Below are positions 63,517 to 64,000 of a stretch of 64,000 bases of DNA, piece by piece (the stretch's first letter is position 1; each line of letters begins with the position of its first letter). The stretch is from Alphaproteobacteria bacterium (GTDB lineage: Bacteria > Pseudomonadota > Alphaproteobacteria > Micavibrionales > Micavibrionaceae): assembly GCA_017999645.1 (NCBI GenBank), contig JAGNLJ010000005.1:1-64000 (forward strand), read 5' to 3'. Below the pieces are notes generated by a model. The model was not told the origin of the DNA. It saw only the letters and a list, made by a program, of their open reading frames with translations, and did no database searches. The position numbers and the translations under genes were made by a program.

Positions 63517-64000
63517 TTACTTCTTTTTGGGTTTCTTTTTCTTGGTACGGTTTTTAACCGTATCAGGATCAAGCGTAAAATTGCGGCTGCAGAATTCGCA
63601 ATGCATCTGGATGGTTCCGCTTTCCGAGAGATATTCGATGTCGTCGTCCGCAAGGCTCGCCAGCACCTTCTCGATTTTTTCTGAATCGCAGCGGCATCCT
63701 TTCGTGACATGCAGGGGTTTATAAACCCGCACGCCTTCTTCGTGGAACAGACGCAGCAGCAATTCCCGCGAATGCAGGGCGGGGTCAAGAATTTCGCTGT
63801 CTTTCATGGTCCCGAGCAGGGTCATCGAACGGCTCCAGTCCTCTTTACGTACCGACAGGCTGTCTTCCTTCGCCTCTTCCGGCATAAGCTGGAGCATCAC
63901 GCCCCCGGCCCGCCATTTACCGTCATGCCGCCCCACGGCAATCTTGATCCCGGTATCGATCTGCTCCGACTGGTTGAAATAGTGCTGAACACATTCCACC
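63517..64000 (-). CDS. hslO: Hsp33 redox chaperone, partial (start beyond window)
   Basis: The C-terminal 160 residues of Hsp33, which is activated by oxidation of a zinc-cysteine centre. The centre is intact: KGCRCDSEKIEKVL with two cysteines and, about 30 residues on, MHCEFCSRNF. A lysine-rich tail (KNRTKKKKPKKK) ends the protein. The first ~140 residues lie to the right of the window. Confidence 0.95.
   Translation of the reverse strand, partial: VECVQHYFNQSEQIDTGIKIAVGRHDGKWRAGGVMLQLMPEEAKEDSLSVRKEDWSRSMTLLGTMKDSEILDPALHSRELLLRLFHEEGVRVYKPLHVTKGCRCDSEKIEKVLASLADDDIEYLSESGTIQMHCEFCSRNFTLDPDTVKNRTKKKKPKKK

Noticed and set aside
62946-63788. Longer version of the lipoprotein gene starting at 63788
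   Set aside because: The extra 94 residues lie antisense-frame within hslO and carry no signal peptide; the start at 63506 has AAGGAGA and a lipobox.
1-64000. CRISPR arrays, insertion sequences, toxin-antitoxin pairs, secretion or defence islands
   Set aside because: No evenly spaced repeats with spacers, no transposase or nuclease families and no defence-type genes were found. The RHH protein at 47215 has no toxin partner.

Overview
The window is a stretch of chromosome from a free-living, flagellated, polyhydroxyalkanoate (PHA)-making alphaproteobacterium. The evidence is gene content and order: a bamE / CBP3-type chaperone / DUF177 / rpmF / plsX / fabH / ihfA / merR block, PhaR, the DUF6898 protein next to rpiB and glyA, a ribbon-helix-helix protein after fumC, FliL, and a proton-pumping pyrophosphatase with the potassium-independent signature. 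Base composition is moderately GC-rich by eye, with a few AT-richer islands. I cannot fix the order or genus. No transposase, integrase, phage module, CRISPR array or rRNA was seen. Most of the window is well-packed core metabolism.

Layout. 0.2-3.1 kb: class I PHA synthase facing the rplM-rpsI ribosomal operon across a bidirectional terminator. 3.2-4.9 kb: an AT-richer island of three tandem, related, secreted proteins of unknown function. 4.9-11.7 kb: cutA, a transglutaminase-like peptidase, tRNA-Pro (with a duplicated 3' end beside it), then the merR/ihfA/fabH/plsX/rpmF/DUF177/CBP3 block interrupted by a small barrel-like outer membrane protein, and bamE diverging. 11.8-14.7 kb: hppA and fliL. 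14.8-18.6 kb: riboflavin operon ribD-ribE-ribBA-ribH-nusB. 18.7-21.2 kb: nrdR, glyA, rpiB, DUF6898. 21.4-25.3 kb: gcdH, an LdtR-like MarR regulator, a 3-hydroxyisobutyryl-CoA hydrolase-like protein, hemB. 25.3-29 kb: an EAL-domain protein, motA, motB. 29-35 kb: parC, recO, aspartate dehydrogenase, histidine phosphatase, folP, folK. 35-37.5 kb: a peptidoglycan pair (MepK-like endopeptidase and L,D-transpeptidase). 37.5-42.6 kb: an unknown protein, ilvD, two tandem bPH2 membrane proteins, and a 536-residue protein built from three copies of an unrecognised ~95-residue module. 42.6-47.4 kb: pfkA, a DUF465 protein, purE, purK, fumC, RHH protein. 47.4-54.9 kb: a giant AsmA-family protein, then phaB-phaA, a PhaC-like hydrolase and phaR. 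55-59.6 kb: three proteins without recognised function (58 aa, 322 aa, 1093 aa coiled coil). 59.9-64 kb: prfB with the classical programmed +1 frameshift, a DJ-1/PfpI protein lacking its nucleophile, an OmpA-like lipoprotein, another lipoprotein, and the truncated hslO.

How it fits together. PHA metabolism is split over two loci 50 kb apart: the main synthase is alone at the left, while monomer supply (phaB, phaA), a second synthase-like protein and the PhaR repressor are at 51-55 kb. Envelope biology is prominent: BamE, AsmA, L,D-transpeptidase, MepK-like enzyme, OmpA-like and other lipoproteins, several secreted unknowns. Motility genes are scattered (fliL, motAB).

Several palindromic repeat families sit in the gaps: two copies of a ~120-130 bp stem-loop whose core is conserved while the outer stem differs but stays paired, two copies of an ~80 bp inverted repeat, a 33-bp terminator repeated exactly, and three others. 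No single dramatic undescribed system is visible. The best candidates for new biology are the three-gene secreted family, the three-module 536-aa protein, the coiled-coil envelope protein and the covarying stem-loop repeat.
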